From NCBI GenBank assembly GCA_963678235.1, contig OY782766.1:3472001-3536000 (forward strand): a stretch of DNA of 64,000 nt, in the 5' to 3' direction. The DNA is from JABMQB01 sp963678235. GTDB taxonomy: Bacteria; Bacteroidota; Bacteroidia; Bacteroidales; Prolixibacteraceae. Below the pieces are notes generated by a model, which was given only the letters and a program-made list of their open reading frames with translations, had not been told where the DNA came from and made no database searches. A program made the translations under genes and the position numbers. Positions 1 to 8,851 of this stretch are shown here, in pieces. Position 1 is the stretch's first letter, and each line of letters begins with the position of its first letter.

Positions 1-576
1 AATTTTCTGGGCGAAATCAACTCAAAAATGTCCTTCCCTTCATGGATGTCGGGCATTGAAAACTGGATGAGGAACAATGAAGATAATGCGGCTGTACTTA
101 CCGAAAAATTTTTAGATGTATCGACCATCAACGGATTGCTCTTTAATTTATTTATGATTGCCTTACTGCCGGCTATTGGCGAAGAATTATTGTTCAGGGG
201 GGTAATCCAAAAAATATTTATTAATTGGACCAAAAGCAAACACTGGGGGATATGGATAGCTGCCATATTGTTTAGTGGACTTCATATGCAGTTTTATGGA
301 TTTTTACCCAGGATGGTGTTAGGCGTAATTTTTGGTTATTTGTTGGTTTGGAGTGGAAGCATGTGGCTGCCAATGCTTGCACATTTTATAAACAATGGAG
401 TTGCGGTAGTTGCAATGTGGTTTGTTCAACAAGGGCGTATTGACGCTTCTGTCGAAGAGTTTGGGGCTTCCCCCGAGAGTTTTTACGGCGTATTAATAAG
501 TACTGCTTTTTCTGCTTTCTTACTTTGGTATATCTGGAGGCAGTTTAAGGCTAAGGGAAATTTCTCGGATACCTAA
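1..576 (+). CDS. CPBP-family intramembrane metalloprotease, 3' part
   Basis: The frame is open from base 1, so the N-terminus lies outside the window and the ATG at 28 is probably internal. The visible part carries the CPBP (Rce1/Abi) signature: GEELLFRG (Glu52, Glu53 and Arg57 counted from the ATG at 28), a His in SGLHMQF (His86) and HFINN (His119, Asn122-123), all in or beside hydrophobic helices. These are the family's proposed metal and catalytic residues. Members are membrane-embedded proteases or uncharacterised relatives in Bacteroidota; the substrate is unknown. The stop overlaps the stop of the convergent gene on the other strand by 4 bases. Family call is firm, role is not. Confidence 0.88.
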   Translation, partial: NFLGEINSKMSFPSWMSGIENWMRNNEDNAAVLTEKFLDVSTINGLLFNLFMIALLPAIGEELLFRGVIQKIFINWTKSKHWGIWIAAILFSGLHMQFYGFLPRMVLGVIFGYLLVWSGSMWLPMLAHFINNGVAVVAMWFVQQGRIDASVEEFGASPESFYGVLISTAFSAFLLWYIWRQFKAKGNFSDT

Positions 577-1325
577 AAATCAAACAATCCGCGTTGAATC
601 ACAACTTCTTTTTCTTCAGATTGCTTTTGTTGTTGTTTTATTTCGTTCCGGCGTAAAATATAAACCACACCATACTTTGTTGCTTTTTCCCTTTTTTCTT
701 TAGGTGGTAAATGATCAAAATTCTCTTCTATCTCGTTCCATATCTGCCGAATAAGGTTGTCGGCTTTTTCCCTGACCATGAGTATTCCGGTCCGAACAAT
801 GGCATTATCATCGTGCAACACCTTTTGCAGCATACACACATCTTTAAATGCGGAAAAATGTACTTTTACAAGTGCTATTGATGGATTATAAATTGGGCTT
901 CCACCTTCATTTATTCTTTGTTGCTCTCCTTGAATAACTTTCTCCCCCCATTCTAATATTTCATCTTCGGTCCCCAAAGGAGGTAAATTAGATTCGTCTT
1001 TATCCAATCCATAATAGAGGCGGGTATCCGCTTTAATTTCATCACGCAAAATAGCCATGTTTAACACCTGAATAAAATGCGAGACATACATCCTGGCTTT
1101 TTTCTGGAATTCATTAAAAGCTTTGTTTTTTTCAAGTTGCCTGTCCTGCTCTTCTTTGTTTCTCCGAAGTGCTATTTCAAATTCATTATGAAATTCATTT
1201 AGGGATTCAAGGCTTTGCTTTGAGAATGCCAAATCCGACAGTTTTATCGTCTCCCCCATACGAAGGGCTGCAGTTATTGCCCTTTTCCTTGCCTGGTCTG
1301 TTGTTGGTAATCTTCTGTATGGCAT
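573..1325 (-). CDS. conserved Bacteroidota protein of unknown function (250 aa)
   Basis: Soluble, highly charged protein without signal peptide or membrane segment. It begins MPYRRLPTTDQARKRA and ends in a Gln/Lys/Glu-rich tail before a final GLFDF. The ATG at 1325 is chosen over the one 14 codons upstream because the conserved-looking PYRRLP start follows it directly. The middle (about residues 60-210) looks mostly helical and includes GLDKDESNLPP and a KVHFSAFKDVCMLQ segment. The MPYRRLP start is one I associate with a conserved Bacteroidota family of unknown function. Convergent with, and overlapping the stop of, the CPBP gene. No function is proposed. Confidence 0.75.
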   Translation of the reverse strand: MPYRRLPTTDQARKRAITAALRMGETIKLSDLAFSKQSLESLNEFHNEFEIALRRNKEEQDRQLEKNKAFNEFQKKARMYVSHFIQVLNMAILRDEIKADTRLYYGLDKDESNLPPLGTEDEILEWGEKVIQGEQQRINEGGSPIYNPSIALVKVHFSAFKDVCMLQKVLHDDNAIVRTGILMVREKADNLIRQIWNEIEENFDHLPPKEKREKATKYGVVYILRRNEIKQQQKQSEEKEVVIQRGLFDF

Positions 1326-1673
1326 TGTTTGTTTTTTCGTCCAATCCAAATCTAGCCAGAAAAACAAGAATAATCAATGTATTGGCTCTTTCTTAATTAA
1401 CAACCATGTGTTGAAAGCATAAATTCTCTCCATCTAATACTTTTATAACTCATCCGTATGATTTTTGAATTTAGTCTATAAATGAAATCTGTATACTTAA
1501 TTTAAAAGGAATTGGACCTACAGTATCCAATTACAATGCTTTTTTGATAGGATATAAATGCCTGAATGAACGAAAGATTAAAAAGAAAATTTGAAATAGA
1601 TAAATATTTTTATGTTATTTGAAATTCAATTACGAGAATGAAATAAATACAATCTCCAAACAAAAATACTAAC
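1326..1673. other. intergenic region, divergent promoters expected
   Basis: About 350 AT-rich bases between two divergent genes. I see no RNA gene, no repeat and no exact TAnnTTTG box; the closest is TTATTTG near 1617-1623, which has the wrong spacing. Short open frames on both strands look like chance. Confidence 0.4.
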
Positions 1674-3147
1674 ATGAAAAAAAATCTAATTCCCTTCCTG
1701 ATTTTGTTCTTTTTATTTACAGCCTGCAAAAAAGAACCTGTTGCTTCTTTTGAGTTTGATCAAAATAGTGTGAAAGCTCCTGTGCAAATCAACTTTACAA
1801 ACAATTCAACGGATGCAACAGAGTTTTTATGGGATTTTGGAGACAATAGTATTACCCAAGCGACCGATCCAAGTCATTTGTGAAACCTGGGGAAACCTCA
1901 ATGTTTCCCTTACAGCTACAGGAGAAGGGGGAAGTAGTACTATAACAAAAACATTGATTTTATTACCACCCAATCCGATTGTTGACTTTAACGTAAGTCT
2001 CAATAATGCGTTTGTCGGACAACAAGTTTCGTTTACAAGTTTTACCAGCTATGCAACTGATTTTAATTGGAATTTTGGAGATGGTTCTTCTTCAACAGAA
2101 GAACATCCTACCCATATTTATACTGAAAACGGAACATATACAGTCACCTTGTCGGTAACCGGAGTAGGCGGAACAGCACATAAATCAAAACAGATTGATG
2201 TGTCAATTCATGATCCTGTTGCCCTCTTTGAAATGAATCCAAATTTTTCATTGGCTGATGATATAATCACATTCTCGAACCAGTCACAATATGCTTCCGC
2301 TTTTGAATGGGATTTTGGTGATGGTCAACTATCAACTGATCAGAGCCCGACACACGCTTACTCATCTGTAGGCGTATATTCGGTAACTTTAAAAGCAATC
2401 AATCTTAATAATGTTTCTAATGAAATTTCAAAGAAAGTATTTATTAACGGTACAAACGGTTTTGGCGAAACATTCGAAAACTTAGATAATTGGGAGTTAA
2501 ATAATTGTAATGCCTCCATCATTAATCAGCAACTTCATATTGCACCAACCACCACCACTAAAATGGGAATTGCAGTTCATACATTTCCTCGATCTGTTTC
2601 AAATCCCTGGGAATTTCATGTGGATATGGCGTTAAAAGAATTAGAAGACAATAGTAGTAATAGCATTATGATTCCATTAAATTCAGATGATATACCAGCA
2701 ATGATGTTTACCCTGGTTCCTCGTGGTGATTCACGAAACTGGGGCCTTATTTACTACTTAAAATCGGAAAATTCATGGATTGTTTGGGATAATACTTGTG
2801 CCGGAAAATCAAATGCAGTTAATGAAGGGGTAAATGAATTCAATCACATTCAGATTAATGTTGACGCGCAGAAAAGAATATCGTTTAGATGTAATGACAA
2901 GATTCTCAGGGATTTAAATACTTCAATTAATGCCATGGAGGATCATTTTGGAATTGAAATTAAACTACAAATGATCGATTTTGGGCTTAATAGCCAAATC
3001 TGGAATACAATCTGGGACAATGTATACTTTGAGTCCACACAAGAAACAGCACGAGTAAAACCAAAAGTTAAGGTAAAAAATAACCTTAGTATGATCGAGG
3101 AATTTATTGATGCTGGTAATATCAAAATATTTAAGAAAAACCCTTAA
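1674..3147 (+). pseudogene. PKD-repeat lipoprotein, frameshifted in the first repeat
   Basis: A lipoprotein signal peptide (MKKNLIPFLILFFLFTAC, lipobox FTAC) leads into a PKD domain that reads WDFGD and is stopped at 1881-1883. The remainder continues in another frame from 1882 through two intact PKD repeats (WNFGDG...PTHIY near 2070-2130 and WDFGDG...PTHAY near 2307-2370), followed by a C-terminal region of about 220 residues that looks like a beta-sandwich. Comparing H-I-Y-T-E-N-G and H-A-Y-S-S-V-G of the intact repeats with H-L-[Y]-E-T-W-G suggests that two bases of a Tyr codon are missing at 1881. PKD lipoproteins sit on the cell surface and bind glycans or proteins. Either a true frameshift or an assembly error. 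Confidence 0.8.
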
Positions 3148-3167
3148 CTAAATACAGTTAGCACAAA

Positions 3168-3199
3168 AAAGCCCTCCAGTCCGAAAACTGAAAGGCTTT
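3168..3199 (-). terminator. terminator of the fumarate reductase operon
   Basis: Inverted repeat AAAGCC (3168-3173) / GGCTTT (3194-3199) with inner pairing CAGT/ACTG and a 6-base loop. Read on the minus strand the stem runs into TTTTTT. It lies between the convergent PKD gene and the iron-sulfur subunit gene and may stop both transcripts. Confidence 0.75.
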
Positions 3200-3223
3200 A
3201 AAAATATGAAATTATCTTCGTAC

Positions 3224-3985
3224 TTATTCCGAAAACCGGGATACCAAATATTCCCTGTTCAAGCGGGCAATATTGGTAATTGAAATACTCTTAGGGCATT
3301 CAACTTCACATGCACCAGTATTGGTACATCCACCAAATCCAAGTTTGTCCATTTGAGTGATCATGTTTTTTGCACGGCGTTTAGCTTCAACTTTTCCTTG
3401 CGGTAATTTGGCAAGGTGCGAAACTTTTGCCGATACAAATAACATAGCCGATGAGTTTTTACAAGCCGCAACACAGGCACCACAACCGATACATGCCGCT
3501 GCATCCATTGCTTCTTCAGCATCGTCATAGCTAATCGGAATTGCGTTACCATCCGGAACACCACCTGTGTTTACCGATACAAAGCCTCCTGCCTGAAGAA
3601 TTTTATCAAAAGCAGTACGGTCAACAACCAAATCTTTAATTACCGGAAATGCTGCTGCCCTCCATGGTTCAATTGTGATGGTTTCGCCATCTTTAAACTT
3701 ACGCATGTGCAACTGGCAAGTCGTTACCTCAGTGTCTGGTCCGTGTGCACGACCATTAATAAATAAACTACAGGTTCCGCAAATACCCTCGCGGCAATCG
3801 TGGTCAAAAGCAATCGGGTCTTTTCCAGCCTGAATCAATTCATCGTTCAGGATGTCCATCATTTCAAGAAAAGAAGAGCCGGTTGATATGTTTTCAATCT
3901 GGTAGGTTTCAAATTGACCTTTTTCTTTGGCACTGTTTTGCCTCCAGACTTTTATATTTAATTTTTTAAGAATCTTATCCGCCAT
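3224..3985 (-). CDS. sdhB: fumarate reductase/succinate dehydrogenase iron-sulfur subunit
   Basis: Electron-transfer subunit of quinol:fumarate reductase/succinate dehydrogenase on the cytoplasmic face of the inner membrane. It holds an N-terminal [2Fe-2S] ferredoxin domain (CREGICGTC plus a later Cys in TTCQLH) and a C-terminal domain with the two other cluster motifs, CIGCGACVAAC and CTNTGACEVECPKS. The ATG at 3985 (MADKILKKLN) is preferred to one eight codons upstream because it starts at the usual place before the ferredoxin beta-strand. About 253 aa, normal for the Bacteroidota type. Third cistron of the C-A-B order but separated from the flavoprotein gene by an S23 gene. In anaerobes of this phylum the complex mainly reduces fumarate; the direction here is not decided by sequence. 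Confidence 0.95.
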   Translation of the reverse strand: MADKILKKLNIKVWRQNSAKEKGQFETYQIENISTGSSFLEMMDILNDELIQAGKDPIAFDHDCREGICGTCSLFINGRAHGPDTEVTTCQLHMRKFKDGETITIEPWRAAAFPVIKDLVVDRTAFDKILQAGGFVSVNTGGVPDGNAIPISYDDAEEAMDAAACIGCGACVAACKNSSAMLFVSAKVSHLAKLPQGKVEAKRRAKNMITQMDKLGFGGCTNTGACEVECPKSISITNIARLNREYLVSRFSE

Positions 3986-4013
3986 TTTTTTAGATTTTAG
4001 ATTATACAAGATA

Positions 4014-4449
4014 TGAGTAATGAGTATTATGATTCGAGTCCTGATATGGATTTTTTAAACCCAAATATCATTTTTTGAATTTCATCTACTTTTGCATTTA
4101 ATTCCTTCATATCTGTTTCAGAAATAAAAGATAAATCGGAACTTAAGATAAGAAGGGACTCAAGTTCAAATGCACTTCCATTTACAATATCAAGAAAGCG
4201 CTTCAACTCTTTGTTACTTCTCCTCCCACAACCTTCAGCAATATTAGTCGGAATAGAAATCACGGCTCTCCTCAACTGAGAAGTAATTCCATAAAGCTCT
4301 GCCTCTGGAAAGCCTGAAGTTATTTTATATACTTCAGTAACCAAAGTCCTACTTTTCTGCCATAATTTTAATTCTTTATAGTTGTGCATCAGGTTTTTAT
4401 ATATACATTAATGAATCAACAAGTCTCTGTACTTAAATCTTATTACTCA
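4014..4449. repeat. short inverted repeat flanking the S23 gene
   Basis: TGAGTAAT at 4014-4021 is matched by its reverse complement ATTACTCA at 4442-4449, one on each side of the S23 gene. Allowing mismatches the similarity extends to about 13 of 16 bases. The left copy is followed by GAGTATTATGA, so it looks like a short run of GAGTAAT-type units. These could be the ends of an inserted cassette; no transposase is nearby. Confidence 0.4.
4027..4389 (-). CDS. four-helix-bundle (S23/IVP) protein
   Basis: 120-aa protein of the family first found in intervening sequences of 23S rRNA genes. It shows the signature YKELKLWQKSRTLVTEVY, then LRRAVISIPTNIAEGCGR and a KRFLDIVNGSAFELESLL helix. Family structures are pentameric four-helix bundles; the function is unknown, although nucleic-acid binding has been suggested. 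Here it is not in rRNA but between the iron-sulfur and flavoprotein genes of the fumarate reductase operon, on the same strand, with 41 bases before sdhB and 72 after the sdhA stop. It is flanked by short inverted repeats, which suggests insertion. Confidence 0.9.
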   Translation of the reverse strand: MHNYKELKLWQKSRTLVTEVYKITSGFPEAELYGITSQLRRAVISIPTNIAEGCGRRSNKELKRFLDIVNGSAFELESLLILSSDLSFISETDMKELNAKVDEIQKMIFGFKKSISGLES

Positions 4450-4461
4450 CTTCTATTCTAT

Positions 4462-6402
4462 TTACTTATAACTTCTTTGAGTTAGTTTCACATTCTCAAA
4501 AACTAAATCTTCTTTATGTAATTCAGGCTCTTGCCCTTCTCCTTTATACTCCCAGCAAGAAACGTAAGTAAATTCTTCATCGTTACGTTTAGCCTCACCT
4601 TCTTCGGTAGCTGACTCTTCGCGGAAATGCCCACCACAAGACTCGTTTCTATTTAAGGCATCCATGGCCATTAGCTCACCAATGTCAAAGAAATCGGCAA
4701 GTCTTCCGGCTTTTTCCAATTCCGGGTTCAGGTTGTTCATTTCACCTGGTATTTTTACATCTTTCCAGAACTCTTCGCGAAGTTCCCTGATCTCTTTTAT
4801 AGCTGTTTTAAGACCTTCTTCATTTCTCGACATGCCCACGTTATCCCACATGGTATTACCCAACTTTTTATGGAAATAATCAACTGTTTTTGTCCCTTTT
4901 ATATGGAATAGTTTTTCCAATCTTCCGGTAACAGCTTTTTCAGCTTCTTCGAATTCAGGAGCGTTGGTGTCGATTTTTGGAACCATAATCTCATCAGCCA
5001 AATAATCGCCAATGGTATAAGGCAAAATGAAATAACCATCCGCCAAACCTTGCATCAATGCTGATGCCCCAAGCCTGTTTGCCCCATGGTCGGAGAAGTT
5101 CGCTTCCCCAATGGAATATAATCCTGGAACATTGGTCATTAAATTATAATCAACCCAGGTTCCACCCATTGAATAGTGGATAGCAGGGTAAATCATCATT
5201 GGTACTTTGTATGGATCGGCATCTGTAATTTTTTCGTACATCTGGAAAAGGTTTCCATAACGGGCTTCAATCACATCTTTTCCTAACCTTTCAATGGCAT
5301 ATTTGAAGTCAAGGAAAACAGCTTTCCCTTCACCATTTACACCAAATCCGGCATCACATCTTTCTTTTGCTGCCCTTGATGCAACATCTCTCGGAACAAG
5401 GTTTCCGTATGAAGGGTACCTTCTTTCCAAATAGAAATCACGATCTTCTTCAGCAATATCGTTTGGACCAATTTCGCCTTTTTGCAATTTAACAGCGTCT
5501 TCTTTTTTCTTTGGCACCCAAACACGCCCATCGTTCCTTAATGATTCCGACATTAAGGTTAATTTTGATTGCTGGTCGCCGTGAACAGGAATACAGGTTG
5601 GGTGAATTTGTACAAAACAAGGATTTGACATCATTGCCCCTTTTTTGTAACATTGCCATGCTGCCGAACCATTACTTCCCATTGCATTTGTTGACAGGAA
5701 GAATACGTTTCCGTAACCACCACTGGCAACCACCACTGCGTGTGCCCCAAAACGTTTTACTTCGCCACTTACCAAATCACGGGCAATAATTCCACGAGCT
5801 TTGCCGTCAATTTTTACAATATCCAGCATTTCATGACGGCTGTACATTTGAACATTGCCTTTACTGATTTGACGGTTCAAAGCCTGGTAAGCACCAATTA
5901 AGAGTTGCTGACCTGTTTGCCCCCTTGCGTAGAATGTACGGCTAACCAATACACCTCCGAATGATCTGTTGGCAAGAGTACCACCATATTCGCGCCCAAA
6001 AGGAACACCTTGTGCCACACATTGGTCTATAATATTTGGGGAAACTTCGGCCAAACGATAAACATTGGCTTCGCGTGAACGGTAATCCCCTCCTTTAATG
6101 GTATCGTAAAATAACCTGAATACCGAGTCGTTGTCGTTTTGGTAATTTTTTGCAGCATTTATACCTCCCTGCGCTGCAATAGAGTGTGCCCTACGGGGAC
6201 TATCCTGATAACAAAATGCTTTTACATTGTAACCAAGCTCGGCCAGTGAAGCAGCTGCAGATGCACCACCCAATCCGGTCCCAACAACAATCACATCAAG
6301 TTTTCTTTTGTTAGCAGGGCTAACAACTTTAATATTGGCCTTGTGTTTACTCCACTTTTCTGATAGAGGCCCTTCTGGTATTTTTGATTCTAATAAACTC
6401 AT
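4462..6402 (-). CDS. sdhA: fumarate reductase/succinate dehydrogenase flavoprotein subunit
   Basis: Catalytic subunit with covalently bound FAD, interconverting succinate and fumarate. The dinucleotide-binding motif VVGTGLGGASAAASLAELG is at residues 41-59; RRAHSIAAQGG contains the likely FAD-linking His. Substrate-side motifs include the HYSMGGTWVD region and SIGEANFSDHGANRLGASAL. At 646 aa it matches the long Bacteroidota/epsilonproteobacterial type that works with a single diheme cytochrome subunit. It lies 20 bases downstream of the cytochrome b gene in the same operon. All expected motifs are present. Confidence 0.97.
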   Translation of the reverse strand: MSLLESKIPEGPLSEKWSKHKANIKVVSPANKRKLDVIVVGTGLGGASAAASLAELGYNVKAFCYQDSPRRAHSIAAQGGINAAKNYQNDNDSVFRLFYDTIKGGDYRSREANVYRLAEVSPNIIDQCVAQGVPFGREYGGTLANRSFGGVLVSRTFYARGQTGQQLLIGAYQALNRQISKGNVQMYSRHEMLDIVKIDGKARGIIARDLVSGEVKRFGAHAVVVASGGYGNVFFLSTNAMGSNGSAAWQCYKKGAMMSNPCFVQIHPTCIPVHGDQQSKLTLMSESLRNDGRVWVPKKKEDAVKLQKGEIGPNDIAEEDRDFYLERRYPSYGNLVPRDVASRAAKERCDAGFGVNGEGKAVFLDFKYAIERLGKDVIEARYGNLFQMYEKITDADPYKVPMMIYPAIHYSMGGTWVDYNLMTNVPGLYSIGEANFSDHGANRLGASALMQGLADGYFILPYTIGDYLADEIMVPKIDTNAPEFEEAEKAVTGRLEKLFHIKGTKTVDYFHKKLGNTMWDNVGMSRNEEGLKTAIKEIRELREEFWKDVKIPGEMNNLNPELEKAGRLADFFDIGELMAMDALNRNESCGGHFREESATEEGEAKRNDEEFTYVSCWEYKGEGQEPELHKEDLVFENVKLTQRSYK

Positions 6403-6422
6403 ATCTTCTTCCAGTTAAGTGG

Positions 6423-7106
6423 TTAAAATTTAATTATGAAATACAATGGGATAATGGAGAAACCAATTCCCACAATAATTGCATAAACGTATCCTACAAC
6501 TTGTAGCCTTTTCATCCAGTTTCTATTGTTCAAACCCAGGGTTTGGAACGAAGACCAAAAACCATGTGACAAGTGAATAGCCAATAAAACTGCGCCAACA
6601 ATGTAAACAATACAGTAAAGCAAACTGGTTTTAAATAGGTTTGCTACCAATGCATAGGTATTTTCCATGTGCTCGCCGTTTACCATTGTTTCAGTAAGCA
6701 ACGGATCGCCGGTAAATTTAATTTTCACAAAAAAGTGAATGATGTGCAAAACCAGGAAAACCAATACCAGTCCTCCTAACACAAACATGTTGCGCGATGC
6801 CCATGTACTTGATACTCCCAGGTTTGACCTATTGTATGACACTGGTCTTGCTTTCATGTTTTGAATGGTAAGCACAATCGACCAAAGAATGTGGACAATA
6901 AAACCTAATGCTAAAATGGGCTCCATAATTTTGATGGCAGGGTTGGTTGCCATAAAATGCGCCCCCTGGTTAAACAAGGCACCCGTGTCGTCAAATATTA
7001 AAAATAAATTGAGCGTCAGGTGGACAGCAATAAATACCAACAGGAACAAACCTGTGATACTCATCATGAATTTTCTGCCAATAGACGAAAATAGAAAATT
7101 ACTCAT
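6423..7106 (-). CDS. sdhC: succinate dehydrogenase/fumarate reductase cytochrome b subunit
   Basis: 227-aa membrane anchor of the type B complex (one polypeptide, two hemes b), which passes electrons between quinone and the iron-sulfur subunit. Five hydrophobic helices are visible; it starts SNFLFSSIGRKFMMSITGLF as in other Bacteroidota. Candidate heme-ligand histidines sit in the helices (VFIAVHLTLN, LALGFIVHILW, VLHIIHFF, LAIHLSHGFW). First gene of the leftward operon, so the promoter should lie in 7107-7200. Confidence 0.95.
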   Translation of the reverse strand: MSNFLFSSIGRKFMMSITGLFLLVFIAVHLTLNLFLIFDDTGALFNQGAHFMATNPAIKIMEPILALGFIVHILWSIVLTIQNMKARPVSYNRSNLGVSSTWASRNMFVLGGLVLVFLVLHIIHFFVKIKFTGDPLLTETMVNGEHMENTYALVANLFKTSLLYCIVYIVGAVLLAIHLSHGFWSSFQTLGLNNRNWMKRLQVVGYVYAIIVGIGFSIIPLYFIIKF

Positions 7107-7551
7107 AAATTAACTTTTTTGGTTTATTTCTTAACTTAAATTTCTTCCCCTTTTCGAAGCGGTTTGGCTTCTTATTTTGAATTTAAAATTACACAATTTA
7201 AATCGGATAGTTTATATCATGAAGACAATCCTTGAGTGATATTCTAAAGGCCACAAATATGCATGAATTGATCAGTTTTTTATTGGTTTTATGTATAAAA
7301 AAAACGTTTCTTAATTCTATGGTAAACTGTAAAATATCTACATATCTACATATAGTCTTCAATATTAAGAAATTTGCATTAAAAAACGAAGGAGTTTCGT
7401 CACCTATTTCCTTTAATAAACTTACCCTGATATCGAAAATTGATATTGCTAAATGATTGAGCCATGGTTTCTTTCTTCTTAATTTTTTGAACATTGCATT
7501 CTTATTTTTATCAAAAGTTCGTAACTTTTCGAAAACCAAAATTTTCAAGTT
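7107..7551. other. divergent intergenic region
   Basis: About 445 AT-rich bases between the fumarate reductase operon and a serine hydrolase gene. It holds a small hairpin GAAGC-N6-GCTTC (7156-7171) in the probable sdhC leader and another, AAAAGTT-CGT-AACTTTT (7513-7529), just upstream of the serine hydrolase start. Open frames seen on both strands here are AT-rich, overlap one another and look non-coding. Confidence 0.45.
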
Positions 7552-8628
7552 ATGCAACTTTCCAACTTTAAATCCCAATTACTAATTCTTTTTACCTGCA
7601 CCCTATTAATAGCTGCATGTTGTACCCCACATGAACAAAACAGCGAAGCTGAAGCGATTATAAATAAAATGATTACCGAAAGTGAAATTCCCGGATTAAC
7701 GGTTTCGGTTTCAGTGAAAGGGGACCTGATTTGGTCGAAAGGTTTCGGATGGGCAAACATTGAGCAACAAGTTGCAGCCGATCCGGCAAATACCAAATTC
7801 AGGATTGGTAGTATATCTAAACCATTATCGGCAGCCGCGCTTGGGATTTTAATGGAAGAAGGCAAAATTGATATTGATAAACCTGTTCAGGAATATGTAC
7901 CATCCTTCCCTGAAAAAAGATGGACTTTAACCACGAGGCAGGCAGGAGGCCACACTGCCGGCATAAGGCATTACAGGGGAGATGAATTTCTTTCTTCAAA
8001 ACGATACACATCTGTTATTGAAGGCCTGGAGATATTTCAAAACGACACTTTGCTGTTCGAACCCGGCACAAATTATAGCTATTCAAGTTATGGCTTTAAC
8101 CTTTTGAGCGCTGTAGTTGAAAAAGCCGCCGAAATGGATTTTTTAAACTATCTGGATAAAGTTGTTTTTGATCCCATTGGAATGGAAAATACATGTGCCG
8201 ACTATATGGATTCATTGATTATTTATCGCGCGGGTTGTTATGCAATGGCTGATGGAAAAATGATCAACGCCCCATACGTTGACAACAGTTACAAATGGGC
8301 AGGCGGAGGTTTCTTATCCACATCGGAAGATTTGGTGAAATTTGGAAATGCCATGCTAACAAACAAGCTTTTTTTGGAAACAACCAAACAGGAATTAATA
8401 ACAACCCAAAAGCTCACTTCCGGAAAAGAAACCGGCTATGGAATTGGGTGGTTCATTGCAACAAACAGTCATGGCAGGGAATATTACGGGCACGGAGGTG
8501 GCTCAGTTGGGGGAATAAGCAGTTTGGTAATCATGCCTGAATATGAACTTGTAATTGCGATTACTACCAACGATAGCAGGGCAAATTTAAATGCCATTCA
8601 TGATTTGGCAGAGTTGTTTATTGAATAG
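7552..8628 (+). CDS. serine hydrolase, beta-lactamase/LACTB-like lipoprotein
   Basis: 358 aa. A short hydrophobic signal ends at a lipobox-like LIAACC, so an envelope lipoprotein is likely. Class C beta-lactamase-fold motifs are present: SISK (catalytic Ser and Lys, about residues 91-94), YSSYGFN (YxN motif) and GHGGGSVGG (equivalent of the KTG strand). The HTAGIRHY segment is typical of the LACTB-like branch, whose members are peptidases or esterases rather than antibiotic-degrading enzymes. The sequence before it reads TRQAGGH where relatives usually have RQL(A/L)(G/S)H, a small local deviation. Monocistronic as far as can be seen. Substrate unknown. Confidence 0.88.
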   Translation: MQLSNFKSQLLILFTCTLLIAACCTPHEQNSEAEAIINKMITESEIPGLTVSVSVKGDLIWSKGFGWANIEQQVAADPANTKFRIGSISKPLSAAALGILMEEGKIDIDKPVQEYVPSFPEKRWTLTTRQAGGHTAGIRHYRGDEFLSSKRYTSVIEGLEIFQNDTLLFEPGTNYSYSSYGFNLLSAVVEKAAEMDFLNYLDKVVFDPIGMENTCADYMDSLIIYRAGCYAMADGKMINAPYVDNSYKWAGGGFLSTSEDLVKFGNAMLTNKLFLETTKQELITTQKLTSGKETGYGIGWFIATNSHGREYYGHGGGSVGGISSLVIMPEYELVIAITTNDSRANLNAIHDLAELFIE

Positions 8629-8638
8629 AAGTGGCTGT

Positions 8639-8656
8639 GGCGATTTTTAAATCGCC
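8639..8656. repeat. perfect palindromic hairpin GGCGATTT-TT-AAATCGCC
   Basis: Eight-base perfect inverted repeat directly after the serine hydrolase stop. There is no T-run on either side, so it is a poor intrinsic terminator; it resembles the dispersed palindromes (REP-like) of some genomes. Only one copy is visible in this window. Confidence 0.35.
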
Positions 8657-8721
8657 TGAATATTGCTACAAAAATAATTCCACGAATCAGAATTCGCAGC
8701 ACAAAATAAAAGGCATAAAAA

Positions 8722-8749
8722 AACTTCTCCCAGGTTAGTAGGAGAAGTT
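8722..8749 (-). terminator. intrinsic terminator of the leftward glycosyltransferase operon
   Basis: Perfect 9-base stem AACTTCTCC / GGAGAAGTT with a 10-base loop. On the minus strand it is followed by a run of T residues. It sits about 100 bases beyond the last gene of the operon. Confidence 0.85.
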
Positions 8750-8851
8750 ATAGTTGGTCTAAATTAGTATGGTTGACCGACAAATTGGCCTTATTATACT
8801 AATATTTTGAAGTGATTTGCTTTTAGGCTCACAACACCCAGCTTAGGTTTC

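Noticed and set aside
4014..4449. Insertion sequence carrying the S23 gene
   Set aside because: No transposase and only an 8-base exact inverted repeat; reported as a possible cassette instead.
7198..7578. Open frame of 126 codons on the minus strand and another on the plus strand at 7232-7456
   Set aside because: They overlap each other and the serine hydrolase start, are very AT-rich and show no recognisable protein pattern.
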